Positions 24,421 to 36,600 of a DNA stretch of 64,000 nucleotides are shown piece by piece. The stretch is from assembly GCA_963930775.1 (NCBI GenBank), contig OZ005703.1, positions 5,890,001-5,954,000 on the forward strand. Reading direction: 5' to 3'. The position numbers and the translations under genes are program-made. Every line of letters starts with the position of its first letter. Position 1 is the first letter of the stretch. This DNA is from Cliona cf. orientalis (Eukaryota; Porifera; Demospongiae; Clionaida; Clionaidae). Below the pieces are notes generated by a model. It was given only the letters and a program-made list of their open reading frames with translations. It was not told where the DNA came from and made no database searches.

Positions 24421-24685
24421 GACAGCGCCTGGCCCTAGGCGCCCTGCTAGGCGCTAGGCGAGCTAGCTCGTACATCGCTAGCGCGTGCAACGGCGCGCTG
24501 GACCGATCATGGATATGAAGGTTCAAGGCTCGAGGAACGGTAAGGCGCTAGGCATAGGCGAGCTACTCGCTAGCGCTTGCAGCGCTAGTGCTACGCTGGA
24601 TCGATCATAGATAGATCTATCATACCATCATACGAAGGCGCAAGGCTCGAGCAGCGGTATTGAACGTACAGATCATAAAAATTAA

Positions 24686-25053
24686 CTAGAGCTCTATAGA
24701 GCACATACCCCGCGCGCTGCAGCGTCGATGTGCATGTGAACTCCATGTATGCCACATGCAGTCTGTTGACGATCTTTACCTACAAATTGTGCCAGGTTGT
24801 GCGCATGAACACAAAGCACATGGTGGGTGGTGTTGATAGGCGTGGCCAACAATATGCAGTATTTGCGACGCTCATGGACCTTGTCAAATGATTCGAAGCA
24901 CAATGAAGCTAGTTTTTCGACGATATCGACGGATATGCTGTACTTACGAGTCACTTAGACGCCTAGATCTCCAGATCTGGCGATTTTTGTGCTAACGACA
25001 GACGACAGACAAAACCGATTACTTTACCCCTTGCGCATGCGCGCGGGGTAATT
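24686..25053 (+). repeat. dispersed repeat R1, complete-looking copy
   Basis: Begins AACTAGAGCTCTATAGAGCA, contains GACGATCTTTACC, GATAGGCGTGGC and GACGCCTAGATCTCCAGATC, and ends TTACCCCTTGCGCATGCGC. This is the most compact of four copies and best defines the element (about 370 bp). Non-coding. Confidence 0.8.
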
Positions 25054-25291
25054 ATGCTGGGTAAAACTTAGAACTCTAAGCGGAAAAGTCTCATCACTAC
25101 TTGGGCCACCTAAAGCAGCCTTCTTTATCATCCTATTCATCGTCATAATAATATTATTAGTATGAACGCAAGTTAATGAGGAGCGTGGCAAAGAATTTTG
25201 CACATCTTCCACTTAATCAGAAGTTGTGAGCAAACCATGTAAGATATGGCATTGATAAATTATACTAAGTGCAATAAAAAAGAACAGAAAT

Positions 25292-25653
25292 AAGTATAAA
25301 AACAATTGAATAGAAATTGAAGAATGAAGTAGGGATGGCAGGATAAAAAAGTACACAAACAAGAGATAATCGCATCTATTATACATCCCTACGCTTGCTT
25401 TTTGAGGGGTGCAAAAATAACCAGTAATAATGCGATTGAATCAAAACTGATAAACCCAAACCATCGTGACTGCACAAATGTCTCCCACATACCGCACTCA
25501 ACAAACACGTCAACCATGATTAATAGGTGCATAATAGTCGAGAAAAGCAAGCGTAGGGATGTATAGTAGATGTGATTATCTCTTGTTTGTGTACTTTTTT
25601 ATCCTGCCATCCCTACTTCATTCTTCAATTTCTATTCAATTGTTTTTATACTT
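25292..25653. repeat. foldback element
   Basis: Left arm 25292-25400 and right arm 25543-25653 are near-perfect inverted copies of about 110 bp (AAGTATAAAAACAATTGAAT at the left edge; AAGCAAGCGTAGGGATGTAT opens the right arm). The loop is about 140 bp. A partial relative occurs at 49670-49740. A MITE-like element. Confidence 0.85.
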
Positions 25654-26213
25654 GTATATTATAGGCTACCAGCTGCATATTTCACACCAGTTAAATTTTA
25701 GACTGGGTGCATACATGTTAGCTATATTTTTACACATATATTATTAAGTATACAAAACAATGAAATTTCAGAGCCTTACTTAATTTGCACACAATGTAAA
25801 GTCAATTACTGCGCTAGCTATAGTTCAAATTTTCTGTAACAGCAACAGGAATATAGCCAATCAGACTCACTTTAGTTACTAGGGGCGAGATCAATACCGA
25901 ATTAACGTCTCACTGCTGAAATAATGCCATACATGCATCAGTGGTAATGCAGACACTGCCTGGACAACACCTACATTAATTATATCCATGGGGTTTCTGT
26001 CTGAGTGAAGACTAAATCTTGACAGTGTAAGTCCAAAAATGTATGGGTAGCTAAATAGAAATTGACTGTGGTAGGAGTCCACATGTGGATGTTTTCTTCC
26101 TATATAAAGAAGAAGATCTAGATAAATTGCAAACACAAACAAGGCTCTGTAAAATCGTCGTCAATTAATGCCATACCACAGAGAAACAGCCGAGCAGAAA
26201 GAATTCTGGCATC

Positions 26214-26705
26214 ATGAAGTCTGCGTATAAGACAACATTCACTCTTCTTATCATTGCAAGCACCCTTGTAGTGTCATTTGGATTCAAAGACAAACTATCA
26301 AGGAAAGTTAAAGCACGATACCTAGATATGGGAAAACAACACCTTAGAAAGATCTTTTGCATCTCTGAGTCAAGCTCGAGTGCAACTTGCAATTGTAATG
26401 GGAAAGGTGCTCCTATTCCGTCAGTTTCACGTATACAGAGCAACAACGAGGCTGAGCGTAAATTCAGCCAAGAAGTTGTTCAACTTGTTGCCGAAAGCAT
26501 TTCCAGTTTCATCAAATTTGAACTTGATAAGATATTTAGTGAGAGACAAATAGGAAGTAATGGAGAGAGAGAAAATGAAGGAGAAGGGAATGAAGGTGAG
26601 CAGAATGAATTGGAGGAGAATGAAGGAGGAGAGGATGGAGATGGGAACAAAGGAAAAGTAAATGAGGAGGATTTTAGAAAATACTACAGGAAGTATCGCA
26701 GTTAA
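26214..26705 (+). CDS. small secreted protein with basic and acidic blocks (1)
   Basis: 163 aa, single exon. Signal peptide 1-23 (TLLIIASTLVVSFGF), then a basic amphipathic stretch (KDKLSRKVKARYLDMGKQHLRKIFC), three Cys near residues 49-61 (IFCISES, TCNCNGK), a hydrophobic helix (EVVQLVAESISSFIKFELDKIF) and a Glu/Gly/Asn-rich acidic region, ending KYYRKYRS. The family is not recognised. The same plan is seen in the next gene, so the two are probably paralogues. Separate cationic and anionic blocks recall antimicrobial-peptide precursors, but that is only a resemblance. Confidence 0.65.
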   Translation: MKSAYKTTFTLLIIASTLVVSFGFKDKLSRKVKARYLDMGKQHLRKIFCISESSSSATCNCNGKGAPIPSVSRIQSNNEAERKFSQEVVQLVAESISSFIKFELDKIFSERQIGSNGERENEGEGNEGEQNELEENEGGEDGDGNKGKVNEEDFRKYYRKYRS

Positions 26706-27036
26706 GGAACTAGGCAAGCAGCCATGAGCAACTACTTGTAGCCACTGAAATAAATAATTGGACCATGTATATTATTACGCAGCTGAAAAATTGTTTTGTA
26801 TGCATATGTATTAAGAGTATAATATAATATTATTATCATCCTTGTTCCTATATGTAGTCACTAGCTGCACCTGGGTGCTCACTTGTATTAGCCATTTGTG
26901 CATCCTATGTCTCATAAATGAATATGAAAATGGCAAAAAAAAAACTTGAGAGATTAGGGAAGACTGGCAACAGACCTACGGGTATAATAGCTACATAATA
27001 TTGTACACTTTCTAATAATTGTAATATGCATGACCA

Positions 27037-27292
27037 TTAGGCCACTGTAACTTAAATACTTGTTTCCCGTCCTCTCCTATGCCTGGAGAGCATGCGGGCG
27101 GGCGGTCATTATTCATTATTCATTATGTATGAATATCATTATGTAACCACTAAATCTTGCCCACTCCCTGTGGTTTACAAGGAACATGACTAGCTGGCTT
27201 GCTGTAGCAATGCATAATGAATTTTGAGGCGGCTACAAAATAAGCATGCGGGCGGGTGACGGGAAACAAGGAATCAAGTTACAGTGGCCTTA
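27037..27292. mobile_element. MITE, TAAGGCCA family, copy 1
   Basis: Ends are TTAGGCCACTGTAACTT and AAGTTACAGTGGCCTTA. Sub-terminal GTTTCCCGTC and GACGGGAAAC pair, and GCATGCGGGCGGGCGG is near each end. Three relatives sit at 47281-47510, 47845-48101 and 51889-52167. No coding capacity. Confidence 0.88.
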
Positions 27293-27549
27293 CCTCTCTA
27301 ATTTTACACTACCTGGACAACATCTTTTATTTAAAGCATGTGGCTTCAATTCCCGTCTGACTGTAGAATTAAGCTCGACAGTGCATGTCATGAGAGGGAG
27401 TAATTTGACTCGTAAATATTAAATTTTGGAATCCAAGAGAAGGTAGCTTTAAGGAACTGATTCTTGGGGAGGTTCACTATAAAACAAGCGTAAAGCTGGC
27501 AATTCACTAAAGAAATCTGGACGGAGATTGAAGCAAGAAACCAAGTATC

Positions 27550-28092
27550 ATGAAGTTAGCTCACCTATTCACCCTGCTCATTGTTGTTAGCCTTCTTGCC
27601 TTCGGAGCCCCAATGAGGAGGAACCGTAACAGAAAGGGTCGCAATAAGGGGCCTGCTATTGGTGGACGTGCAGCTGAAAAGACACCTGCTCAGAGACTTC
27701 AGGAATTATTGGATCAAATGAATCGTCGTGAAGAGATGACTAAACCTAGCTACACCACCAACTGGTAGCGGAGGATCTCCAGCTCCCCTACCAGGCTCAG
27801 TGGAAGGGCGATGTCCAACACTATGTTGAGCATACAGGGTACTGGTGATGACGGGGAAAATGATTATAGCAAAGATTCTGAAGTTATTCAAATACTTGCC
27901 AAAATCATCCCTGACATTTTCGAACTTGGCAAAATTGGAGAGGAGCTAATGAAAGATAAAGATAAGGAAGAGAATGAAGGAGAGAAATGTGAAGGTGGAG
28001 AAGGAGGAGAAAATGAAGAAGAAAAAGAAAAGGAGGAGGGCTCTGAGAGTGTTCTTCAAAGTCTTCTTGATCTTATTAAGAACCTTTTCTAG
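27550..28092 (+). CDS. small secreted protein with basic and acidic blocks (2), interrupted frame
   Basis: Starts MKLAHLFTLLIVVSLLAFGA (signal peptide), then a strongly basic block (PMRRNRNRKGRNKGPAIGGR) and an amphipathic helix (AQRLQELLDQMNRREEM). The frame meets TAG at 27766, then continues open in the same frame to 28092, giving SEVIQILAKIIPDIFELGKI, an acidic Glu/Gly block and a hydrophobic end (VLQSLLDLIKNLF). The second half matches the preceding gene (EVVQLVAESISSF), so both halves look like one gene. A 30-nt GT-AG segment (27765-27794) spans the stop and would keep frame, but it is shorter than known spliceosomal introns. Readthrough, a sequencing error or a young pseudogene are alternatives. 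Confidence 0.5.
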
Positions 28093-28190
28093 GGTGATAA
28101 TCCTCAGAGAAGCTGTTAATTAATATGCAATATCATCCTAATAATATTATTTCAAATTGCGCAGCAGGTGGCTGCATTAACTATAGTAGT

Positions 28191-28293
28191 AGCCTCGTCC
28201 CCAAGCCACTCCCACGTTTTCAATGTTATATTAACGCGTGCATGTAACAGGTAAGCTTGAAAACATGGGAGTGGCTTGGGGACGAGCATGAGG
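28191..28293. repeat. short foldback
   Basis: AGCCTCGTCCCCAAGCCACT is repeated inverted 40 bp later (AGTGGCTTGGGGACGAG). The arms are about 33 bp and the loop about 35 bp. It lies 60 bp upstream of the B1 start codon. Related CCTCGTCCCCAG words occur near 487 and 47515. Confidence 0.8.
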
Positions 28294-28356
28294 CCCCGCG
28301 CGCATGCGCACTGAGGGATAACTACCGCATATTCAAGTCCCGTCAGAGTCGGCAAA

Positions 28357-31300
28357 ATGGCAGATAATCATCGAGCGCTGTTCTTAAGGTTACGGGTGAT
28401 AGTTCGCCCACGCACGGGCAATCCCCATAGTCAGTAATGGAGCACACCAAGAAAAACCACAAATGAAAACGGTGCGTCAAGTTTCATGAAGATGGCGTCT
28501 CCTTTGACTGAAAAGAAGTGTTAATCTTGTTGCTTGGACATCTGGGCAGGGCTGGAATTGGTTTAGATTTGAAGGCCACCTGTCAGGAACGAACCAGACG
28601 GCTGTGTTTACCGTCTGGTCCGCCATTTATGCTTGGTGTAAAATGGCCTTCTTTCGTGTTGCTTTCGTGCTACGGAAGCTCTGTGAACTTGGGAACAGAT
28701 TCAAACACTGGAGCAAGGTAAGTACTTGATAACTACACTGTAGATAGTGGACAAGGAGCCATTGTCTGAGCAAAATCTGGTCAAAGTAAGATCTATGACC
28801 ACCATTGTCACGATCTCGTGCGTCAAGTTTTGCCCAGACACAGACTTCTTGTCTGCTATCTACAGTTTAGTTATCAAATACGTACCTTGCTCCAGTGCTG
28901 GAATCTGTTCCCAAGTTCGTAGAGCCTCCCTAGAACGAGAGCTACACGAAAGAAGGCCATTTTACACCAAGCGTAATGGCGGACCAGACGGTAAACACAG
29001 CCGTCTGGTTCGTTCCTGACAGGTGGCCTTCAAATCTAAACCAATTCCAGCCCTGCCCAGATGTCCAAGCAACAAGATTAACACTTACTTTCAGTCAAAG
29101 GAGACGCCATCTTTGTGAAACTTGACGCACCGTTTTCATTTGTGGTTTTTCTTGGTATGCTCTATTACTGACTATGGGGATTGCCCGTGCGTGGGCGAAC
29201 TGTCACCCGTAACCTTAACGGTACGCCTTCTATCAACAATAGTCCTATTTTCAGATGCTTTTGGACAGCAAGGTATGATTTATAAACATTATCATGTAGC
29301 TGCCCTATCTCAGGAAAGACGTCCAGCTATGCTCCAAAACAAGGAAATCTGAAGTTATGTGTTAGCTAGCTACATACATCACTTCACATCAAATCACTTA
29401 TGGCAGTTTTTTTAAACTTCATGCATTCATTATACTCTTTAGTTGGTGTCTCTCTTCAGTTGCTAGGACAAACTATACCTAACAACAGCTTAGTCAACCT
29501 TGCGGATCTCCTGTATCGATTACACCACTCTCCTGAACCCATGAATGACAATGGATTTCAAACATTGATGTGCGTGACTGATCGTGAGGACTGTTGTGAG
29601 ACTCCAGCACTTGGTAATTGGTACTATCCTAATGGTAGTATAGTTGGGTACAATCGACAGTCCAGCCACGTATTTCAGAGCAACAGAGGTCAACACGAAA
29701 CTATTAATGGGAATCAGACAATAATTTATGGCTCAGTTCGTATTTGGCATAGATATACTCCTCCAGCTACAGAAAGAGGCCTTTTCCACTGTGAGCTACC
29801 TGATGCTAATGGTATCAATCACAGTCTCTACGTTAACATTTGTGAGTTGAGCAAATCATTTGCAGCTACCATAATTTTAATACTCAATGCATTTCTCAAC
29901 AGTGCTTTTTAGTCCCAATGCTAACAGTAGGTTCTCAGTGATTATCTCTTCCTATGGTTCCAGTACTGCTGGAGAGACTTATTCTCTGATTTGCTCAGCA
30001 ACACTTTACCCTGATAGAAACCCACCCTTACCAGACCCTAGTATACCATCACCAACATTTGAGTGGTTCTATGGTGCAGATGGCAATGCTTCACTTCCCT
30101 CTGGCTTGACTCCCGGGGCAACTACTTTCAATGGCAGTACTTATGCCAGCAAACTTGAGTTTTCTCCACTGCATCAGTCTTTTACAGGGAATTATACATG
30201 CCGACTTGGGGCTGGAAACTTGGTGAACAGTAACATGCTTACAGTGACTTGTATGTACTGTAGCATATTATTATGTGGTATCGTTTTGCTATTAAATTTT
30301 CATCCCCTATGTAGTTCCATCTCTTAATCTCATGGTTACAATAACTATTAATTTCACCACATTTCTGAAAGTGGGACAAACTGACAACGCTCTAACTTGT
30401 GAAGTATCTGGAGCTGAGAGATTTAGCCCAGTGATAACCTACCAATGGACGAGGAATAATCAAGCAGTTTCAGATGGCAATTTGAAAACTCTCAACCTCT
30501 CTCCCCTTCGTCTCTCCCATGCTGGGAGCTATGCCTGCAATGTCACTGTCAACTCAGCTCTACTTAGCAGTAGCATATCTGCTTCTTCACATAAAAATCA
30601 ACATGTCACAGTACAGAGTGAGTGATACAACTGATGATTAATGTACTTCATTAAATTAATGCGCAATAATCAATTTTTGTATAGTTCCAGATCTACAATT
30701 AGTTACTCTCACAAGTGGTGATGTTCTCAGTGGAGCTGATGTTACTATAAATTGTACCGTGGAATTTGGTCGGTTAGTGATGGAGTCCGAACTCTCGTTG
30801 CTGATGGTGGATGTCCAGCTATCCAGGAAGGGAACTTACACTATGAGAAATCTATCAGATTCTAATCCACTGATATCTGGAACAACCCTCACCTACTCTA
30901 CAGTGGTGAATTCGTTCAGTAGGAGTGACTCTGGGAATTATTCATGTATGGTAACCACTAGACCACATCCAAATTTGGAGCAACCATCTTCATTTTACTT
31001 AAATGGGACTGGAAAATCAGTGTCTAACCAAGCTCTGATAACAACAGGTAGAGTAAGCAATGAAATAATCAGACGACTGTAACTCAGGATAAGAAAGGGC
31101 TATGATTACCCAGTACAAGAATAATGAATAGGTCTTTGAGATAGCTACAAGCATTAGATTAAGGTATGCTGTGTCTGATATTAAAATTTTGATTGCTTAC
31201 TCTAATCATTAATGTAGTTAGCTATCTTCATCTATCTGTTATTATAATATTGAAGGTTGGTAATGCTTTAGCCTCATTCCCAAGGCCCCCTCAGCCTTTT

Positions 31301-32394
31301 TCATTGCATGAGAAGATCTGGGATACTGCATGGAGATTTATGCTCAGAAATAAAAAAACAATAATGATAATATAACGTCATGTTTTTTCCAGGAGTATTC
31401 TTTTCCTTAAAAGGCAGTTATGTCAGCATAAACAGCAATATTTTCATCACTGACATCGGAGAGGGAGATTGTGGAGCTCTGCTCTGTTATACTGACCTCA
31501 ATGAGTGTTGCCACAACAGCGATACAACTACTAGAGCCCTGGGACAGTGGTTTTATCCCAATGGATCAGATGTTGGAACACGGAGCAATGGACAAGACTT
31601 CTATGTTGACAGAGGACCCAGTGTCTTGCGTCTAAACAGAAGAACCGATGCCACGTCCACAATAATAGGGCTGTTTTGTTGTGTGTTGCCTGATGCTACC
31701 TTTACAGAAATCAAGATATGTATTAATGTTACTAGTACTGGTAAGTATACAGAATTGTTGAACTGCAGTGTAGGTACGGGTATATTGATTTCCTCATCCC
31801 CATGGGGTCTTCTGTAAACAGCTAGATTTGTTAATACCTAATTAAAACATCAACAAAAATATTGTAGCTCCTCAGAGTAAACAGATGGTCACATGTTTGA
31901 CAGAAGTTGCCATTGGAGCAGCTATTGCTGTGGTAGCAACAGTCATCGTTGAGTGTCTGATCATTGGTGCTCCGATCATTGTATGTAAACTCTGCCTAAA
32001 GAGAAGGTAATCTATTATAATAATATTATGATGGAGTATTAATTTTTGTTATTCACTTCGTACTGTCTTATATTACAGAAAGTGTGATAGTAGACTTGCA
32101 GCAAGAGAATTCAATGAAAAAGACGATCATGAATTATCCAACAAAGCAGCTAGTACTACTTCTAATGCTGTACGAGGGTGTAGAGTGAAAGAGATCGTTT
32201 ATACAGAACCTGATCTCAACAAGACAGCCATATCTAAATCCGTTAATATGCAAGATGATGAAGATTATGAAGTAATGAACACTTATACCATGCTGCAAGG
32301 AGATGAAAATGTTTATGCTGTACCAGATATAGCGCCACTACAACGAGAGGAAGAGGGCTGGGAAGGAGAAAGAATGTATGTGATGACTATGTGA
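28357..32394 (+). CDS. multi-domain Ig receptor B1, first exon split by a TTAA element
   Basis: Eight exons: exon 1 in two pieces (28357-28387 and 29219-29272) around an inserted element, then 29443-29841, 29903-30250, 30315-30617, 30685-31047, 31393-31740, 31868-32006 and 32079-32394. Without the insert they sum to 2301 nt, an open frame of 766 aa. Order: signal peptide (28); domain D1 (29-161; GQTIPNNSLV, DCCETPALGNWYYPNGS, GLFHCELPD); Ig1 (SLICSATLY, FEWFYG, GNYTCRLG); Ig2 (LTCEVSG, YQWTRN, GSYACNV); Ig3 (DSGNYSCMV); D5, a second copy of the D1 fold (ECCHNSD, GQWFYPNGS, GLFCCVLPD); membrane helix; tail with IVYTEPDL, DYEVM and VYAVPDI. All Ig-exon junctions are phase 1. Compared with B2/B3 the tail shifts frame near 32375 and stops early, losing the YxDYV and YEDP segments, although their DNA remains to about 32540. 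Confidence 0.8.
28388..29218. mobile_element. TTAA-flanked long foldback DNA transposon in receptor exon
   Basis: Inverted arms of about 365 bp. GGTTACGGGTGATAGTTCGC at the left mirrors GCGAACTGTCACCCGTAACC at the right, with further pairing through CCAGACGG and AAATGGCCTTCTTTCGTG and a loop of roughly 90 bp near 28760-28850. TTAA is at both edges (28384-28387 and 29215-29218), the target-site signature of piggyBac-type elements; the interval given counts one TTAA copy. No transposase, so non-autonomous. It sits in the signal-peptide codons of receptor B1, and the frame hits a stop inside it. Confidence 0.9.
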
Positions 32395-33673
32395 AGGACA
32401 ATACTGTGAGCACATGTACACCTGCTACTACTGCAATGCAGCCAAGAGGTGGAGAGAGGGAGAGCGGCCTGCACTTGTACGAAGACCCTGACAATCCAGG
32501 GTGCACCACTTCTCTCAGGGGGAAATTTGGGCTACACTGACACCCTACATAATATATAATAATATTATACATACAATGTCATAGGTTTCTTCAGCTAATA
32601 CATAACTATAGGCTATATAGTTATATCGGTATAAAAGCTCAATGAGATCATGCACTCTATAGTATAGCATTAGGATGGATAGCTTGCAGACTGATAGTCA
32701 TAATGAATTTAAGCTGTAGCAATATGCATTGTAATAGTATCATTCATGGTTGTGTGAGTATGATATTATTTCATTCATGATCAAAAACTACATGTGTATG
32801 TATGTTGTTTAAGTTCAATAATAATATTAAATTTTATTAATGAGCTAGCTAAAATTATAATCATAATTATGGTTATCATAATCAGTGTGCATGGCCATGC
32901 CAAATTTTATCACTTGGCTAGCTATTTCTTGAGCACAATAATATTATGGTACAAGATTAACACTCAATGATCATGACATTTTCTATTAATTTTTTACATG
33001 TGCTTTGCGCCTTAAATTAGAATTGAAAAATTGCACAGGTCTCAAAGGGTGGCTAAATTGGGGTGGTGCCTATATAATTAGAACATAACGCTCATCGTAT
33101 ATATAGACTTAGTGATTCTATAAAAATATATAGTCAGTATTGCCAGTCATATTCAATAATCTTGTTGGCTGATTGATATTCGTGTGTTAGTAATAATATT
33201 ATATACTGCTAGGCAGTGCACCTTACCAACCACTATACACATGTAATCCTGTCTATTAGTCTGCATCTAAGCCCTAATTGTTTTGTTGTCATCCCTCCCT
33301 GGGTGACTATCTGATCCTGCTATTCCATTGAGGAGCTAACTACACACTACGGTAAGTACAAAACAATGAGCATAATTGGCTTGCCATGATGTTGGGAATT
33401 AGAGCATAAGAATATTATTATAGGGAACTTTAGAAACACAGTCCTTTATGCACCTCAAAATTAATGTGTACTTTCTCTCAGACGACCCTTACCTACCATT
33501 GAGCGTAGGATGCGGACAGTATTACAGTATTATGGAGAGAGGGATAGATAAGGGGCTAGCCAGACTAGGTTCGGACGGACGGACGGAAAAAAAAATCGCC
33601 AAACGATTGCAGTATTAAACACTAGCCATACGCTTTTCGGCGAGACGGTTCAATTACAAATATCATAATTATC
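32395..33673. other. B1 3' relic tail and intergenic DNA duplicated elsewhere
   Basis: 32395-32540 still resembles the last codons of B2/B3 (ATGCAGCCAAGAGGTGGAGA, GGGGGAAATTTGGGCTACAC). 32670-33130 (GGATGGATAGCTTGCAGACTG, CAGTGTGCATGGCCATGCC) recurs after B2 (38050-38460) and partly after B3 (46025-46290), so the duplication unit includes flanks. 33430-33673 matches the B3 upstream region (42200-42393) and is a candidate shared promoter. No other gene. Confidence 0.75.
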
Positions 33674-36600
33674 ATGGCGGATGACCACTGTGACCAGGAA
33701 ATCGAGCTGTTCTTCTTGACACGACTTCTATCGTTAGCAGCTCTGTTTTCGGTTGGTGCTGGCGCTATTGAACAACAAGGTGCAGTAACTGCGAGTATGA
33801 TTATTTAAAGATCTATAGCTGCCATTAATATTGAAGTTTCAATTGGTGCATGATAATAATAAGCAATGGTAGTTAACTTTTTGCATGTAATTTGACCGAA
33901 TTTGATAGCATACTAAATGATGCACTGAAGCTATAATTATAACATGTCAGATCATACTTGTGAGTGCCAAGTCTGATACGAAGCTATATCATGAATATGA
34001 ATGTATTGGGGACTATTAGCTACATCCATGCTCGTAATAGCTAGTACTATGATTTGCATGCTTTTTTTTTTACAGTTGGTGTCTCTCTTCAGTTGAATGG
34101 ACAGATCATACCCAACAATAGCTTAGTCGATCTTGAGGAATTCCTGTACAATCCACAACAAGAACCCACAAATGACAATGGACTTCAAACACTGACTTGT
34201 GTGACTGATCTTGTGAAATGCTGTGAGACTCCAGCACTTGGTAGCTGGTACTATCCTGATGGAAGCAGGATTGAGGTAAACGTCAGAGTGAATAGTGAGA
34301 GATTTTTGAGCAACAGAGGTCAAAATGAAGACATAGATGGTCAAAAATTTTATGGCTCAGTTCGTCTCTGGCGAAGATGGACACCACCAGAAAGAGGCAT
34401 TTTCCGCTGTGAGCTACCTGATAAAAATGGTGTCAATCAAAATCTCTATGTTAATATCTGTGAGTTTCCCCATACATTGATTGTCAATAACCCAAACGTA
34501 TAATAAGATGACATCGTATTTTACAGTGTTTTTCAATGGTACCATGGGTGAATTACCAGTGCTCATCTCTTCCTATGGTTCTAGTATTGCTGGAGAGACG
34601 TACTTTCTGATTTGCTCAGCAACACTTTACCCTAATAGAAACCCACCCTTACCAGACCCTAGTATACCTTCGCCAACATTTGAGTGGTTCTATGGTCCGG
34701 ATGGCAATGCCTCTCTTCCCTCTGGCTTGACTCCCGGGGAAACTACTCTCGATGGCAGTACTTATACCAGCAAACTTGAGTTTTCTCCACTGCATCAGTC
34801 TCATACAGGTAACTATACATGTCGGCTTGGAGCTGGAAATCTGACAAGAAATATAATTATCTCTACTGTGTCTGGTAAGTATAAGATTATAATAGAAGCT
34901 AGCATCCTCAGTACAGACTTAATAAATCCCAATCAATCTACACATGTGCATAATATAGTTCCATCTATCTCGGTCACAATAACTGCTAATCTCAGAGCAA
35001 CACTGGAGGTGGGACAGACTGGAAACACTCTCATTTGTGAAGTGACAGGAGCTGAGAAACTTAGCCCAACAATAACTTACAATTGGACCAGAAATAATAA
35101 AACAATTTCTAAATCAGACGGCAACTCAAAAACTCTCAACCTCTCTCCCCTTCAACTCTCCCATGCTGGGAGCTATGCCTGTAATGTCAATGTCAGCTCA
35201 GCTTTACTTAGCAGTAGCATATCTGCTTCTTCACGTAGAAGTGCAAATGTGACAATACAAAGTGAGTGACATGCATAAATTAAATCAGCATAATAATGCT
35301 ATGATTTCCTATATAGCACTTGTATATACAAGTCCCAAGATTTTCTTTCCGAGAAAAGAAAATCTCAGGGGATCGAACGCACACACTCACATCTCCGGTG
35401 TGATGCTCTATCAATTGAGCTACCAAGCCCTTGGGAGCAAGCTGGTGGAGAGGAAGGGTAGCTATATATATATACAAGTGCTGGTTTCTTAGTGCCCATT
35501 ACATCAGAAAATAGCTTTCTCGTATGGAGTGACGATGCTGTCACTGTGGCTCTCGGCTAGATACACTAGCCATCAGGCCTAACTCATCAATGACGCATTC
35601 CTATAGCACTTGTATACTACAAGTTTCAAGATTTAGAAAAGAAAATCAGGCTCAGGGGAGGCTTGGTATCTCAATTGGTAGAGCATCACACCGGAGATAT
35701 GAGTGTGTGGGTTAGATCCCCATGCACTCAAGTCCTGAGATTTTCTTTTTTCTCGGAAAGAAAATCTTAAATTGGAACTTGTATACAAGTGCTATAGGAA
35801 GGCATCATTGATGAGTTAGGCCTGATGGCTAGTGTATCTAGCCAAGAGCCACAGTGACAGCATCATCACTGCCAGGGGTGTTCCATAAGAGAAAGCTACT
35901 TTCTAATGTTATGATTAGTATACTATTATAACCATTTACAGTTCCAGATCCACAATCTGTTGCTCCCACTAGTAGTGATGTTCTTGATGGAGCTGATGTT
36001 ACCATAAATTGTAATGTGAAATTTAGTCAATCAGTGATGGAGTCTGAGCTCTCATTACTTGTGGTGGACGTCCAGCTGTCTAGGAAGGAAACGGATACTA
36101 TGACAAATCTGTCATATTCTTATCTGACGATATCAGATTCTGGAGCAACCCTCACCTACTCTACAGTGATGAATTCATTCAGTAGGAGTGACTCAGGGAA
36201 TTATTCGTGTTCGGTAACCATTAGACCACATCCAAATTTGGAACAACCATCTTCATTTTACTTAAATGGGACTGGAAAATCAGTGTCTATCCAAGCTTTA
36301 ATAACAACAGGTAGAGTAAGTAATGAAATAATCAGACAACTGTATCTCAGGATATTAAAGGGCTATGATCACCACACTAAGAATAGTGAATAAGTCTTTG
36401 AGATAGCTACAAGCATTTAGATTCTAATAATATATGCTGTGTCTGATATTGGTTGCTTACTCCAATTAATCATTTGAATGTACACTGGACCAAAAGTAAG
36501 ATTTCCTTTATGTCGTACTTACCAAAAAATGAGCTTTCCAACACATGTTTGGTAGAGGATAGGGTGGAGTTTTTGTAAAATAAATGAAATGTGTAGAAAA

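Larger units (their letters stand above)
23390..26213. other. gene-free stretch rich in dispersed repeats
   Basis: No gene is supported. It holds a C14 tract (23671-23684), repeat R2 in minus orientation (23930-24420), GC-rich AGGCGCTAGGCG-type repeats (24425-24660), repeat R1 (24686-25053) and a foldback (25292-25653). The remaining 500 bp up to the next gene look unique. Confidence 0.6.

Noticed and set aside
35340-35450. Functional tRNA gene in B2 intron 4
   Set aside because: A and B boxes are present, but the acceptor stem does not pair and flanking blocks are repeated, so a tRNA-derived SINE fits better.
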